Below, in pieces: positions 1 to 8,835 of a stretch of DNA of 42,628 nt; the stretch's first letter is position 1; every line of letters starts with the position of its first letter. The stretch is from contig JAEYVZ010000077.1 of assembly GCA_023431405.1 (NCBI GenBank), positions 1-42,628 of the forward strand, given 5' to 3'. The DNA is from Actinomycetes bacterium (GTDB lineage: Bacteria > Actinomycetota > Actinomycetes > Actinomycetales > Microbacteriaceae). The position numbers were made by a program, and so were the translations under genes. The notes under the pieces are model-generated. The model was not told the origin of the DNA and made no database searches. It saw nothing but the letters and a program-made list of their open reading frames with translations.

Positions 1-999
1 GGACGTAGCCGGGTAGGTGGGAGCGTCCGCCGCCGGCGCGCTGCCGCGATCGCCGGCAGCGTGCGATGCTCGGCGGAAGGGAGGTGCCTGCGCCGGGCGC
101 GACTCGGGCGACGGAGCCGGGAACCCTCCGGCCGCGGCGGTGCGGACTTGCTCGAACGCGGCGGCGGCGGCCTCGGTGGCACGAGTAAGCGACTCGGCAG
201 AGCGCGCGATCACGTTCTGCGCGACGACGGTCCAGTGAGGGGATGCCGCAACCGCCAGGCGCGGCGGCTCCCGGTCGGAGGGGGCCGTGCCGGCGGCGCG
301 AGCGAGGCGCCAGGCATCGGCCTCGGCGGCGTCGAATGCTCGCTCCACTCTCTCGACTGCCTCGCGGTAGGCGGCGAACTCGGCCGCGGTGACGCGAGGA
401 GCTTTGACGGCGCCTCCCCTCGATGTGGTCGGATGGGGCCGCAGACACATGGCTTCGGTCTGCGCGGTGACGAACGCGGCGGTGGCGGGGTGGGTGCCGT
501 CGCTGAGCGCGGGGAACGCGATCGCGCAGGCGAGATCTGTCTCGTAAGACATCCACCGAGCGGTCACGGCGTCGTGCTGGGCGATGAGCCTGGCGAGCGG
601 CATCTGCTCGACCGGTGTCGTGGAGGTCGGGAGCGCCGCCCGGGTGGCAGTGACACGAGCTCGTGCGGCGCGAAGCTCAGCGGCGCCCGCTCGCACATTG
701 TTCTGGGCCTCCTGTGAACGGTGGCGGGCCGCGGCGACCTCCGCGGCTGAGGCGCGGGATGCCGAGCGCTCCGCTTGGATACGACTCAGCTCGGCGCGGG
801 CGACCTTGGCGGCCGAGCGCGCGGCAGTCAGCTCCTGCTTGGCTGTGCGCGCATCGAGCTTGGCGGCCTCATAGGCAACCCGCCGCGCCCGCTCGCGGCG
901 TTTGCGTCGCACGCCGAGCCAGCCGACGGCTCCGGTGCCGATCGCAGCCGGACCGACCCACCAGAACTCGGCCACCGTCGCCCACACGACCGGATCCAT
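1..999 (-). CDS. Membrane-anchored coiled-coil protein of unknown function (3' end outside window)
   Basis: The minus-strand frame starting at the ATG at 999-997 has no stop down to base 1, giving at least 333 residues; the C-terminus lies outside the window. I checked every codon in this frame. The protein begins with a short hydrophobic segment (about residues 4-29, rich in W, V, G and A), then a basic patch (RRKRRERARR), which suggests an N-terminal membrane anchor with the rest in the cytoplasm. Residues about 40-120 are Ala/Arg/Glu-rich with heptad-like spacing, typical of a long coiled coil. After a Thr/Pro linker comes a second helical region (about 135-275), and the visible end is Pro/Ala-rich and probably disordered. 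I do not recognise a family. It is divergent from the methyltransferase gene (192-nt gap) and has host-like base composition, so it is probably the chromosomal flank of the defence island. Confidence 0.7.
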   Translation of the reverse strand, partial: MDPVVWATVAEFWWVGPAAIGTGAVGWLGVRRKRRERARRVAYEAAKLDARTAKQELTAARSAAKVARAELSRIQAERSASRASAAEVAAARHRSQEAQNNVRAGAAELRAARARVTATRAALPTSTTPVEQMPLARLIAQHDAVTARWMSYETDLACAIAFPALSDGTHPATAAFVTAQTEAMCLRPHPTTSRGGAVKAPRVTAAEFAAYREAVERVERAFDAAEADAWRLARAAGTAPSDREPPRLAVAASPHWTVVAQNVIARSAESLTRATEAAAAAFEQVRTAAAGGFPAPSPESRPAQAPPFRRASHAAGDRGSAPAADAPTYPATS

Positions 1000-1191
1000 G
1001 GCTCCATGCTAATCAGCGGAGCGGAGGGATGGGGTCGTGGGCCTTTCTGTGATTGTCAAGCGCGGGGTGTTCGGCGCTGCGAGGTCGCGGTGCGGCCCTG
1101 TCGCGATAAGCTGCACACGGACAGCAGCGTCGGATGTTGGACGTATCGTGGAAGGTCGCGCCGAACGGCACAGAAGCAGGGAGCAGTACGG

Positions 1192-2274
1192 GTGTCTATG
1201 ACGTTCACGATGGGTGAGCTCTTCGCCGGCCCTGGGGGCATCGCGATCGGCGCGCACGCGGCCGCTCGCGAGGTCGGTGTGAATCTCCGCCACCTGTGGG
1301 CGAATGACTACGACCGCGACACCTGCGAGACATACATCGCGAACGTGCCCGGCGCAACACGGAGTTCGGTCCTGCACGGCGACGTGCGTGAGCTGGACAT
1401 CGCGGCGCTCAGCGCGCCCACCGGCTTCGCCTTTGGCTTCCCCTGCAACGATTACAGCCTCGTCGGCGAGTCGAAGGGCCTTCGTGGTGAGTTCGGGCCC
1501 CTCTACAAGTACGGCGCAGCGGTGCTCGAGATTCACAAGCCCCAGTGGTTTGTCGCCGAGAACGTCAGTGGACTGCGCAGCTCCAACGGCGGCGAGGACT
1601 TCACCAAGATCCTGCGCGAGCTGAGCGACTCAGGCGAGGGCTACGTCCTCACCCCGCACCTGTACAAGTTCGAGCAGTACGGCGTTCCGCAGAGGCGTCA
1701 CCGCATCATCATCGTCGGCGTCCGGAAGGACATGAACGTGACGTTCCGAGTCCCGGCTCCGACAACACCGGACCGTTCAAGCTGGGTGACGGCTCGGTCG
1801 GCGCTCGAGGACCCTGCGATTCCGAGGACCGCGGCGAATCAGGAGCTCACACGGCAGTCACCCAAAGTCGTGGAGCGACTGCGGCACATCAAGCCGGGGG
1901 AGAACGCCTTCAACGCGACCGAGATGCCCGAGAATCTCAGGCTGAACGTGAAGGGCGCCACGCTCAGTCAGATCTATCGCCGTCTTCACCCTGACCGACC
2001 GTCTTACACGATCACAGGCTCGGGTGGCGGGGGTACCCACGGCTACCACTGGGAGCCGCCGCGAGCGCTGACCAACCGTGAGCGAGCCCGAATCCAGACT
2101 TTTCCGGACGAGCACGTCTTCAAGGGCTCGAAGGAGAGCGTCCGAAAGCAGGTCGGCATGGCGGTGCCGCCTCGTGGCGCCCAGCACATCTTCAAAGCCG
2201 TGTTCAATACCTTTCTGAAGCTGCCGTACGAATGGGTGCCGGCGAATCTTGATCCTCTCGGTCGGCCGATCTAG
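1192..2274 (+). CDS. DNA (cytosine-5)-methyltransferase of the defence island
   Basis: A 360-residue C5-cytosine methyltransferase, which methylates cytosine at a specific site using S-adenosylmethionine and protects host DNA from the linked nucleases. Visible motifs: SAM-binding motif I LFAGPGG (about residues 10-16), the catalytic Pro-Cys loop GFPCND with Cys85, ENV (123-125), and QRRHR (167-171). The target-recognition region lies at about 180-290, followed by the C-terminal motifs. The usual Q-x-G-N-A-V-P block reads QVGMAVPP (from residue 320), with Met in place of the conserved Asn. The frame is open upstream to 775, but GTG 1192 has AGGGAG at 1178-1183, and longer versions would run over the divergent gene, so I chose GTG 1192; ATG 1198 is the alternative. 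It is 88 nt from the helicase gene and may have its own promoter. Target sequence unknown. Confidence 0.92.
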   Translation: MSMTFTMGELFAGPGGIAIGAHAAAREVGVNLRHLWANDYDRDTCETYIANVPGATRSSVLHGDVRELDIAALSAPTGFAFGFPCNDYSLVGESKGLRGEFGPLYKYGAAVLEIHKPQWFVAENVSGLRSSNGGEDFTKILRELSDSGEGYVLTPHLYKFEQYGVPQRRHRIIIVGVRKDMNVTFRVPAPTTPDRSSWVTARSALEDPAIPRTAANQELTRQSPKVVERLRHIKPGENAFNATEMPENLRLNVKGATLSQIYRRLHPDRPSYTITGSGGGGTHGYHWEPPRALTNRERARIQTFPDEHVFKGSKESVRKQVGMAVPPRGAQHIFKAVFNTFLKLPYEWVPANLDPLGRPI

Positions 2275-2335
2275 CACCCTTGCCACATCCGGCCGCGACA
2301 GCGTGATAGGCATGTTCCCAAGGTTTATGAGAGAA

Positions 2336-2347
2336 CGCTCATGAGCG
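2336..2347. promoter_or_regulatory. 12-bp perfect palindrome before the Z1 helicase operon
   Basis: CGCTCATGAGCG is a perfect palindrome in the 88-nt gap between the methyltransferase and the helicase gene, 15 nt before the helicase start. It is well placed to be an operator or methylation-sensitive control site for the downstream operon. No controller protein gene is visible, so the role is inferred. Confidence 0.35.
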
Positions 2348-2362
2348 CGAGGTTGGGAACCG

Positions 2363-5095
2363 ATGACTGAACTCTCCAGAGAAGACTTCGAGCGCGGGCG
2401 CGCGGCATTCGACGGCATGGTCTCCCAAGCCATGCAGAGGGGGCAGTCGGCTGCAGCGGCCACGCAGGACGCCAAGGACCTCGTCTCAAGGATGTTCCCC
2501 GGCTTCTCCAGAGTCTATGACGAGTACGTCGCCGCCCAGCGCGCGTCTGTCACCAAGATGGCGAAGATCGGCATCCTGCGAGGCTCGGAGAAGGACACTT
2601 CCTGGTACGGCGGCCCCAAAGAGAGTGCTGGCGTATGGCCGATGTACAAGGCAGGGCTGAACCTGCCGCAGCCAGCCGTCGACGCTATCGATGAGTCAAC
2701 GACGCGAATCCTCGCGAACTGCGCGAATCCTTTTCAGCCCGGAGACAAGCGCAAAGGCCTCGTCGTCGGATACGTGCAGTCCGGCAAGACCGCGAACTAT
2801 GCGGGGCTGATCGCGAAGGCCGTCGACGCCGGCTACCGAATGGTGATTGTTCTTGCAGGCATGCATACCAACCTCCGGCAGCAGACCCAAGCTCGCCTGG
2901 AGCGGGACCTCGCCCTCAACCTCGTCGCCGAGGCCAATACGGCATCGAGCACCGGCATCACGTGGCATGCGCTGACGGGGCCAGAGACTGACATCGGCCC
3001 GAACGTCCCAATGGGAGTCTTCAACAATCTGTCAACCGTCGCCGTGATGGTCATCAAGAAGAACCCGACGCGCCTGGCGCACGCCGCGAAGTTCCTCAAC
3101 AACTTCAGCGAAGAGATTCGCGCGCGCCGTGGAGTGCTCATCATCGATGATGAGTCAGACCAGGCCTCCCCGAACACAAAGGGCGAGAAGCAGCTGGTCT
3201 CTGCCATCAACGACCGGATACGCGACATCTGGAAAGCGACGAAGACGGGCACCTACGTCGCATACACTGCCACGCCCTTCGCGAACATCTTCATCGATCC
3301 GTCCGACCAGAACGACCTGTACCCGGAGGACTTTGCGATCGCGCTACCCCGCCCCGATGGCTACATGGGCACAGACACGTTCTTCGATCTGGCGCAGAAC
3401 GCCGATTTCGACGACTCGGCCACCTCAGACTTCGTGCGAGTCGTCGGTTCCGACGACGCCAAGGCCCTCGTAGCTGATGGTAGGGACGTAGCGAGCTTCC
3501 AGCCATACATCACCGAGTCCTTGGACGAAGCGATCCGATGGTTCGTGCTGGCAACTGCGATCAGACAGCTGCGAAGCGGCAAGTCGGCACACTCGTCGAT
3601 GCTGTTGCACACGTCGGCGCGAGTGCTCGCGCATCAGCGGCTCAAAGAGGTCGTCGACTCGTATCGACAGGGGCTCATCTTTCGTCTCGCGGATGAAGAG
3701 CTCGCGTTTCAGGAGACCTTCGAGCGTGAGGCCGAGGCGATCCGGCGGATCTCCTCGAGCAGCCCATCGGCTGTGCCGCCCTGGGAAGACACGTGGCGGG
3801 TCGCAACCGAGATCATGCCCCGGCTCAAGGTCGTGATCGACAACGGCGCGTCGACTGATCGCCTCCGCTACCCAGAGGACAGCCCGCAGTTCGTGATCGC
3901 CATCGGCGGCGGCACTCTGTCACGAGGGCTGACGCTCGAGGGGCTCGTCGTCTCCTACTTCCTGCGAAACTCCAACGCCTATGACACGCTGCTCCAGATG
4001 GGTCGGTGGTTCGGATTCCGCCCGGGTTACGCCGATCTCGCCCGCGTGTGGGCACCCGCGGGACTGATCGACGACTACGCGCACCTCGCTCGCGTAGAGG
4101 ATGACCTTCGCAAGGAGATCGACCAGCTCGCCGCGGAGCGCCGGACACCGAGCGAGTTCGCGATCCGAGTCCGCAGTCATCCCGGGCGCCTCATCATCAC
4201 CTCACGCGACAAGATGTGGGCGGCCGATGTCGCGCATGTCCGGCTGAGCGGAACGCGCAATCAGACGACCCTCCTCGACCGTTCACCGCAGGGAGCCCAG
4301 CGGGCGCAGCAAGCGGTCCGCAGGCTCGTCACAGCGATTCTGAGTGATACCGCTGTCCAGGAGTACGCCGACCCGGAAGATGGCGGTACCCGCGTATTCA
4401 CAGGCGTGTCCGGCGAGAGCGTCGTCCACCTCCTGCGCGAATGCTCCTCCCCTGCCCAGGGACCATGGGTACAGGGAGACGCCGCCGAGAAGTGGATGCT
4501 CGAGCATCGGCCCGATGCGACGTGGAACGTGGTGCTCGTGGGAGGTCCTCGCAATGCCACGCGCGTGTTCAGAGTCGATGACGAGCGCGTGATCCGCGCA
4601 GTGAAGCGAGCCCCGCTCGGCGACTGGGAGCCAAGTCCGAGCCACATCGAGGGCTTCAGCGAGGGAGCGGACATCGTCAACATACGTGCGCTGATGTCGA
4701 GCGCCGACTGGCTCCTCGACCTCGATATTCTGGCGACCCACGGTGCGGTCAGCGACGAGGTGGTGGAAGGGCTGGAGGCGCTCAAGGGCAACCGCGACAA
4801 GGAGCGCTCCGTCCGTCCCTTCCGCAGTGCAGTGGCACCGTCCACGGGTGTTCTCCTGATCTACGCGATCGCGCGAGATTCGGCACCCTCCGCGAAGTCC
4901 GACTTCCGCGTCCCGATGGGCGGCACTGAGGAGCTGATCGGCGTCGGAATGATCTACCCGACCTCGACTCGCCCAGACGACCACACCTACTACGCGGTGA
5001 AGCTGGACGCGCCGGTCGACGTCTTCGACGACGCCGACGAGTTCGAGGTTCCGCTGGACGATGAAGAGGACACGGAGGTTCCAGATGCCGGCTGA
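2363..5095 (+). CDS. Z1-domain superfamily II helicase/ATPase
   Basis: A 910-residue SF2-type ATPase of the Z1 class, expected to translocate on or remodel DNA for the linked nuclease and GHKL ATPase. Motifs in order: Walker A GYVQSGKT (136-143), Walker B/DEAD-like DDESD (262-266), TATPFA (from 302, motif III), TLSRGLTLEG (motif V region, about 520-530), and QMGRWFGF (545-552), whose Arg is the likely arginine finger (motif VI). The region after about 560 is probably the Z1 and C-terminal part. The C-terminus is very acidic (runs of D and E). The start is ATG 2363 behind a G-rich stretch (GAGGTTGGG). Its last 11 nt overlap the nuclease gene, so the two are probably translationally coupled. 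The Z1 family is known from comparative genomics of GHKL-containing restriction systems. Helicase class is sure; biochemical role is inferred. Confidence 0.88.
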   Translation: MTELSREDFERGRAAFDGMVSQAMQRGQSAAAATQDAKDLVSRMFPGFSRVYDEYVAAQRASVTKMAKIGILRGSEKDTSWYGGPKESAGVWPMYKAGLNLPQPAVDAIDESTTRILANCANPFQPGDKRKGLVVGYVQSGKTANYAGLIAKAVDAGYRMVIVLAGMHTNLRQQTQARLERDLALNLVAEANTASSTGITWHALTGPETDIGPNVPMGVFNNLSTVAVMVIKKNPTRLAHAAKFLNNFSEEIRARRGVLIIDDESDQASPNTKGEKQLVSAINDRIRDIWKATKTGTYVAYTATPFANIFIDPSDQNDLYPEDFAIALPRPDGYMGTDTFFDLAQNADFDDSATSDFVRVVGSDDAKALVADGRDVASFQPYITESLDEAIRWFVLATAIRQLRSGKSAHSSMLLHTSARVLAHQRLKEVVDSYRQGLIFRLADEELAFQETFEREAEAIRRISSSSPSAVPPWEDTWRVATEIMPRLKVVIDNGASTDRLRYPEDSPQFVIAIGGGTLSRGLTLEGLVVSYFLRNSNAYDTLLQMGRWFGFRPGYADLARVWAPAGLIDDYAHLARVEDDLRKEIDQLAAERRTPSEFAIRVRSHPGRLIITSRDKMWAADVAHVRLSGTRNQTTLLDRSPQGAQRAQQAVRRLVTAILSDTAVQEYADPEDGGTRVFTGVSGESVVHLLRECSSPAQGPWVQGDAAEKWMLEHRPDATWNVVLVGGPRNATRVFRVDDERVIRAVKRAPLGDWEPSPSHIEGFSEGADIVNIRALMSSADWLLDLDILATHGAVSDEVVEGLEALKGNRDKERSVRPFRSAVAPSTGVLLIYAIARDSAPSAKSDFRVPMGGTEELIGVGMIYPTSTRPDDHTYYAVKLDAPVDVFDDADEFEVPLDDEEDTEVPDAG

Positions 5096-6056
5096 GGGTC
5101 ACGTCAGGGTCGCCGCCGCGATGGAGAACCTCGCCGCGGCGAAGACGAACCCCACGGCCTTCGCTGTAGCGGCTGTCGGCGGAGACCACGACGTGCATGA
5201 GGTCTCGCTCGCAAAGGACTCCGCGGGAAGGATTCACCTCTTCATTCGCCAGAAGACCGGCGACGCGAGATTCATGCCCGCGCTCGGCTCCGCGCTTTCA
5301 GTCGAATGGAGGGACGACCCCTCGGGTGAGGCGGCCGGGCTCCTCGACGTCTCCTGTGTCGACCACCGAGTTCTCGACACATTCATGTCCCTCTCCGGGG
5401 AGATGCTCGACCGAATCGATCAGTCTAGTCGCAGTGCACTCACCGAGTTTCGAAGTGTCCTCGAGGACTGGCGCAGGGTCCTCGATCGCGCGGTACGCCG
5501 AGTGAGTCGAAATCAGATCGTCGGCCTTTTCGGTGAGCTCATCATCCTCGAGCGTCTTGCGAAGACCGATCCCGGGCGGGCTATCAAGGCGTGGCGAGCG
5601 AAAGAGGGCTATCACCACGATTTCGCGCTCACGAATGCGGTCGAGGTCAAGACCTATGTCACGGCTCATGCGCCCCGCGTCGAGATTCACGGCGCCTTCC
5701 AGCTCGACCCTCCGCAGAACGGGACTCTGCACCTGGTGACGTTCCGCGTGGAGTTCAACGAAGGCGGCCGGACCGTCGCTGATCTCGTCGAATTGATCGT
5801 CAGCCTTGGCGTCGATCGCGATGGGCTCCTGGGACGATCGCACGAAGAGGCGCCGATTGTGCTTGACGAGACCTACCGTCTTGCGATCGCTGAGGAGCGT
5901 CTGTATGCGATCGAGCCGAACTTTCCCGGGATTCGAGCGTCCCGTGTCGGCAACGCCCTCGATGGCGTCGACAAGGTGCGATACGAGTTGCTGCTGGATG
6001 CCTGCCCGGGGCGTCTCAGCGAAGCGGAACTGGATCGGGTACTGGCATCGCTGTGA
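5085..6056 (+). CDS. PD-(D/E)XK-family nuclease (DUF4420-like)
   Basis: A 323-residue protein with a PD-(D/E)XK nuclease core, the likely DNA-cutting subunit of the island. Visible: GELIILE with Glu151 at the end of the first core helix, then HHDF with Asp179, and VEVKTY with Glu187 and Lys189, giving D-x7-E-x-K, the metal-binding catalytic set. The frame is open from ATG 5061, but ATG 5085 has GGAGG at 5074-5078 with ideal spacing, so I chose it. It starts inside the helicase gene (11-nt overlap) and ends in a 4-nt GTGA overlap with the GHKL ATPase gene. Families of this type (PF14390/DUF4420, recalled, not searched) are recurrent neighbours of Z1 proteins. Cleavage specificity cannot be read from the sequence. 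Confidence 0.82.
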   Translation: MPAEGHVRVAAAMENLAAAKTNPTAFAVAAVGGDHDVHEVSLAKDSAGRIHLFIRQKTGDARFMPALGSALSVEWRDDPSGEAAGLLDVSCVDHRVLDTFMSLSGEMLDRIDQSSRSALTEFRSVLEDWRRVLDRAVRRVSRNQIVGLFGELIILERLAKTDPGRAIKAWRAKEGYHHDFALTNAVEVKTYVTAHAPRVEIHGAFQLDPPQNGTLHLVTFRVEFNEGGRTVADLVELIVSLGVDRDGLLGRSHEEAPIVLDETYRLAIAEERLYAIEPNFPGIRASRVGNALDGVDKVRYELLLDACPGRLSEAELDRVLASL

Positions 6057-7957
6057 TAATGAACGCCGACACGAACATGATGATCGCCCCGCTCGACTGG
6101 CACCCCAAGCGATTCACCGCTGGCGACATGGATGGGACTGGCGGCGACCGCCTGCTCGGGAGAACCTCGCTCAGTCCGCTTGAGATCCTGATCCGTGAGA
6201 TGGCTCAGAACAGCTGGGATGCTCGCTTGCCCGGCGCGCAACCCGAGTTCGGGCTGCACCTGCGTCCTCTGAACTGGCGACTGCGAGCCGACATCAACAT
6301 GCTCTTGAGCCGGGCTGCGCGCGCTGGGTCCGCATCCGTCAGGCACTCAGCGAGGAACCTTCATGTCCTGGAGATATTCGACCGCGGAACAACCGGCCTG
6401 GATGGCCCCGTGGACTTCCGGGTCGGCGCTGGAGGCCCGCGCAACTACGAGGATCTCATTCTGAAGGTCGGTGTTCCGCGCGACGATGGCTACGGCGGCG
6501 GGACCTATGGCTTCGGAAAGACGGCGGCCTACGCATACAGCGAGCCGGGCATCGTCGTGTACTGGACTTGCTGCCGCGCCGAAGCGGGCGGCCTCGAACA
6601 CCGATTCATCGTGTCATCGTTCCAGAACTCGTACTCGGCTGGTGGGCATCAGTACACCGGGCGTCACTGGTGGGGCCGCGTCGAGGGCGACTTGATTCTC
6701 CCGCTCGTCGGGAGCGAAGCCCGCCGACTGGGTGAGCATCTGTTTGACCGGCACTTCGAAGACGGAGAGACCGGAACCTCGATTCTGATCCTCGACCCCC
6801 GGGTCCCGAACACAGAAGGTGAAGTCGATTCACCGCCGATCAGCCGCGAGGCCGGGGATATCGAGCGCCTTGGCGAGCTCTTCCGGTCTGAAGCCCGAAG
6901 CGCAATCCGACGCCATCTGTGGCCCAAGATGGTCCCGGACCCTGTGACTCAGACCGCGCCCATGACGCTTTCGCTCACGGTGAGCGGAAGCCCCACCCAG
7001 TTGATTGACTCACCGGCCGGAACATTCGATCTGTGGGCGGCCGGCTTGAACGCCATCCGGCGCACACGCGCGGAGCTTCCCGCCGTACCCACCACGCAGG
7101 GGCTCCCCGTCAGAATTCAGGAGATCACGAGATACTCGACAACGATTGGGCACCTTGCGTTCGTGCGTCGCGTGCCCTCGCTTGAGGATGCGCTCGAGAA
7201 GGATGACCTCGATCCGCAGCGCGTCGACGCCCCGACCGGTCGTATCGCGCTCATGCGCGGAATACCAGAGCTCGTGGTCTCCACCGAGAACTGGATCGAC
7301 GTGAGCGGACAGGCCGGCTCTGACTGGCTCGCCGTGTTCAAATCCGCGGACGCGGAGGACCGCCTGTTCGCCGAGGCGGAGCCGCCCGCCCACGATATGT
7401 GGGTCGAAGGCTCATCCCCCGGCGGGAAGCTGGCAGGTCATACCCGACGGAAGGTGACTGCCTGGCTCCGAGAGCAGTTGACACCGCAAACCCCGTCCGA
7501 AGCGAGCGAGCGGCACACCGTGCGGGTCGGCTCGCTGGCTCGGAGGTTCGGGCAGATGCTGCCCACAGATCAGCAGCCGGATGCCAACAGCTCGGGGCGC
7601 CGTCGCGAGGGCGGCGAGCGCCGCACGAGGATATCCGGGGGCGTCGACATCACGTCGCTGAGACTCGTGGAGACCCTCCCCGACGGACGTCAGGTTCAGC
7701 AGCTCACATTCACAGCATGGGGGCCATCACCCACCGTCGACATCTCGCTGAGCGCGTCGGAGGCCGGCGAGGATGGTCTGCGCGAGCCGGTCGATGTACG
7801 TCGCCTTGGACTCAATTGGCACAGTGGCGCCGAAGCGACGGCTGCCGGCCATGCGAGGGTGGCCCCGGGGGAGACGATGATGGTGGACTTCATCGCACCT
7901 CCGCGACGCGCCATTCGGCTCGAGATCAGGGTGGAGGCTTCCCGTGACAGTGATTGA
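6053..7957 (+). CDS. GHKL ATPase (MORC/MutL-like) of the defence island
   Basis: A 634-residue protein with an N-terminal GHKL (gyrase, Hsp90, histidine kinase, MutL) ATP-binding domain. Motif I is EMAQNSWDA with Asn53, the Mg-binding N-box residue. Motif II is DRGTTGL with Asp110, the adenine-contacting Asp. Motif III is GGGTYGFGK (148-156), the ATP-lid glycines. By analogy with MutL and MORC proteins it probably dimerises on ATP binding and acts as a clamp or switch on DNA. The C-terminal half has no motif I can name. GTG 6053 overlaps the upstream stop by 4 nt (GTGA); ATG 6059 is the alternative, and neither has a strong ribosome site, which supports translational coupling. Prokaryotic MORC-type ATPases are known to sit in restriction-modification neighbourhoods with SF2 helicases and nucleases; the exact role here is inferred. 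Confidence 0.85.
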   Translation: MIMNADTNMMIAPLDWHPKRFTAGDMDGTGGDRLLGRTSLSPLEILIREMAQNSWDARLPGAQPEFGLHLRPLNWRLRADINMLLSRAARAGSASVRHSARNLHVLEIFDRGTTGLDGPVDFRVGAGGPRNYEDLILKVGVPRDDGYGGGTYGFGKTAAYAYSEPGIVVYWTCCRAEAGGLEHRFIVSSFQNSYSAGGHQYTGRHWWGRVEGDLILPLVGSEARRLGEHLFDRHFEDGETGTSILILDPRVPNTEGEVDSPPISREAGDIERLGELFRSEARSAIRRHLWPKMVPDPVTQTAPMTLSLTVSGSPTQLIDSPAGTFDLWAAGLNAIRRTRAELPAVPTTQGLPVRIQEITRYSTTIGHLAFVRRVPSLEDALEKDDLDPQRVDAPTGRIALMRGIPELVVSTENWIDVSGQAGSDWLAVFKSADAEDRLFAEAEPPAHDMWVEGSSPGGKLAGHTRRKVTAWLREQLTPQTPSEASERHTVRVGSLARRFGQMLPTDQQPDANSSGRRREGGERRTRISGGVDITSLRLVETLPDGRQVQQLTFTAWGPSPTVDISLSASEAGEDGLREPVDVRRLGLNWHSGAEATAAGHARVAPGETMMVDFIAPPRRAIRLEIRVEASRDSD

Positions 7958-8828
7958 GTCTCGCCCCTTCCTCGTTCCCTCGCCGTCGGCCGTCGAGGCA
8001 TCAGTCGCGGTGCTGGAGCCTGATGTCCCTGTTGATGAGGTGGCGGAGCACTGGGCACCGGGGAATCCTCTCCGCGTCGGAGTTCAGGTCAGCTTCCGCC
8101 CTCAGTTCTGGACCGACACCAGTATCCCCGACAGCGAGCGTGTGACCGTCGTCCTGGTCGGGACGTGCTTGTCTTCACGCACCATGTGGCGCGAAGAGTG
8201 CGATGTACGTCGCCATGACGACGGCAGCGGGTCGGCGTCCGGACAGCTGGAGCTTGATGGTGACTCCCTGGCCGCGGAGGTCACCATCGACGTCTGGGTC
8301 ATCGGCCCCGGCCGCACAGGCGCCGGTGCCGACGCAGCGGTCCACGCCGGTGCCAAACTGTGGCGCATGCGCTCACCGAGGATCATTCCCCTTGACGACA
8401 CTGCGTCAGGATTCCCCACGTCCGCGGTATCGTTCGCGGCGACAGGACGGAAGAACTCACTCTGGAGCGTCGAATCGCCACCTAACGCTGAGCCTCACTG
8501 GAGCATCAGCTCCGCGGTACGCCTGTATGTCAACACCGATAGGCCTGATTGCGCAGACCTCGTCGAAGGGCGTGCGTCGCAGGCGGTTTACGACGCTATC
8601 CAGACCGATATCCATATGGTGGTCCTGCAACGGTTGGCGTCGTGGCGCGTCACCATGGATGAGTCCCAGATGGAGTCAGCCGCGGCGGAGGATCGCGGAT
8701 CTCTAGCCGCCTTCGGCGCGGACATCGCGGGACGGATGGGCGTCTCGCTCTGGGAGGCCATGCGACTATCAACCGAGGATTACAGCGCGTTCGTATCGCG
8801 ATCGCGGGAATCGATCAATGGGGGGTGA
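7944..8828 (+). CDS. Unrecognised defence-island protein (accessory 1)
   Basis: A 294-residue protein I do not recognise. It has no signal peptide or membrane segment. The N-terminal 190 residues look beta-rich, with many alternating hydrophobic stretches (for example RVTVVLVG and AEVTIDVWVIG). The C-terminal 100 residues look helical (VVLQRLASWRVTMDESQMES). No nuclease, helicase or methylase motif is visible. GTG 7944 has GGAGG at 7933-7937 and lies 14 nt inside the GHKL gene, so it is clearly part of the same operon. By position it may be a structural or specificity partner of the ATPase; this is a guess from context only. Confidence 0.75.
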   Translation: MTVIESRPFLVPSPSAVEASVAVLEPDVPVDEVAEHWAPGNPLRVGVQVSFRPQFWTDTSIPDSERVTVVLVGTCLSSRTMWREECDVRRHDDGSGSASGQLELDGDSLAAEVTIDVWVIGPGRTGAGADAAVHAGAKLWRMRSPRIIPLDDTASGFPTSAVSFAATGRKNSLWSVESPPNAEPHWSISSAVRLYVNTDRPDCADLVEGRASQAVYDAIQTDIHMVVLQRLASWRVTMDESQMESAAAEDRGSLAAFGADIAGRMGVSLWEAMRLSTEDYSAFVSRSRESINGG

Positions 8829-8835
8829 AGCAGGA

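Noticed and set aside
775..1191. Upstream in-frame extension of the methylase
   Set aside because: It would overlap the divergent coiled-coil gene and lacks family similarity; GTG 1192 has a good ribosome site.
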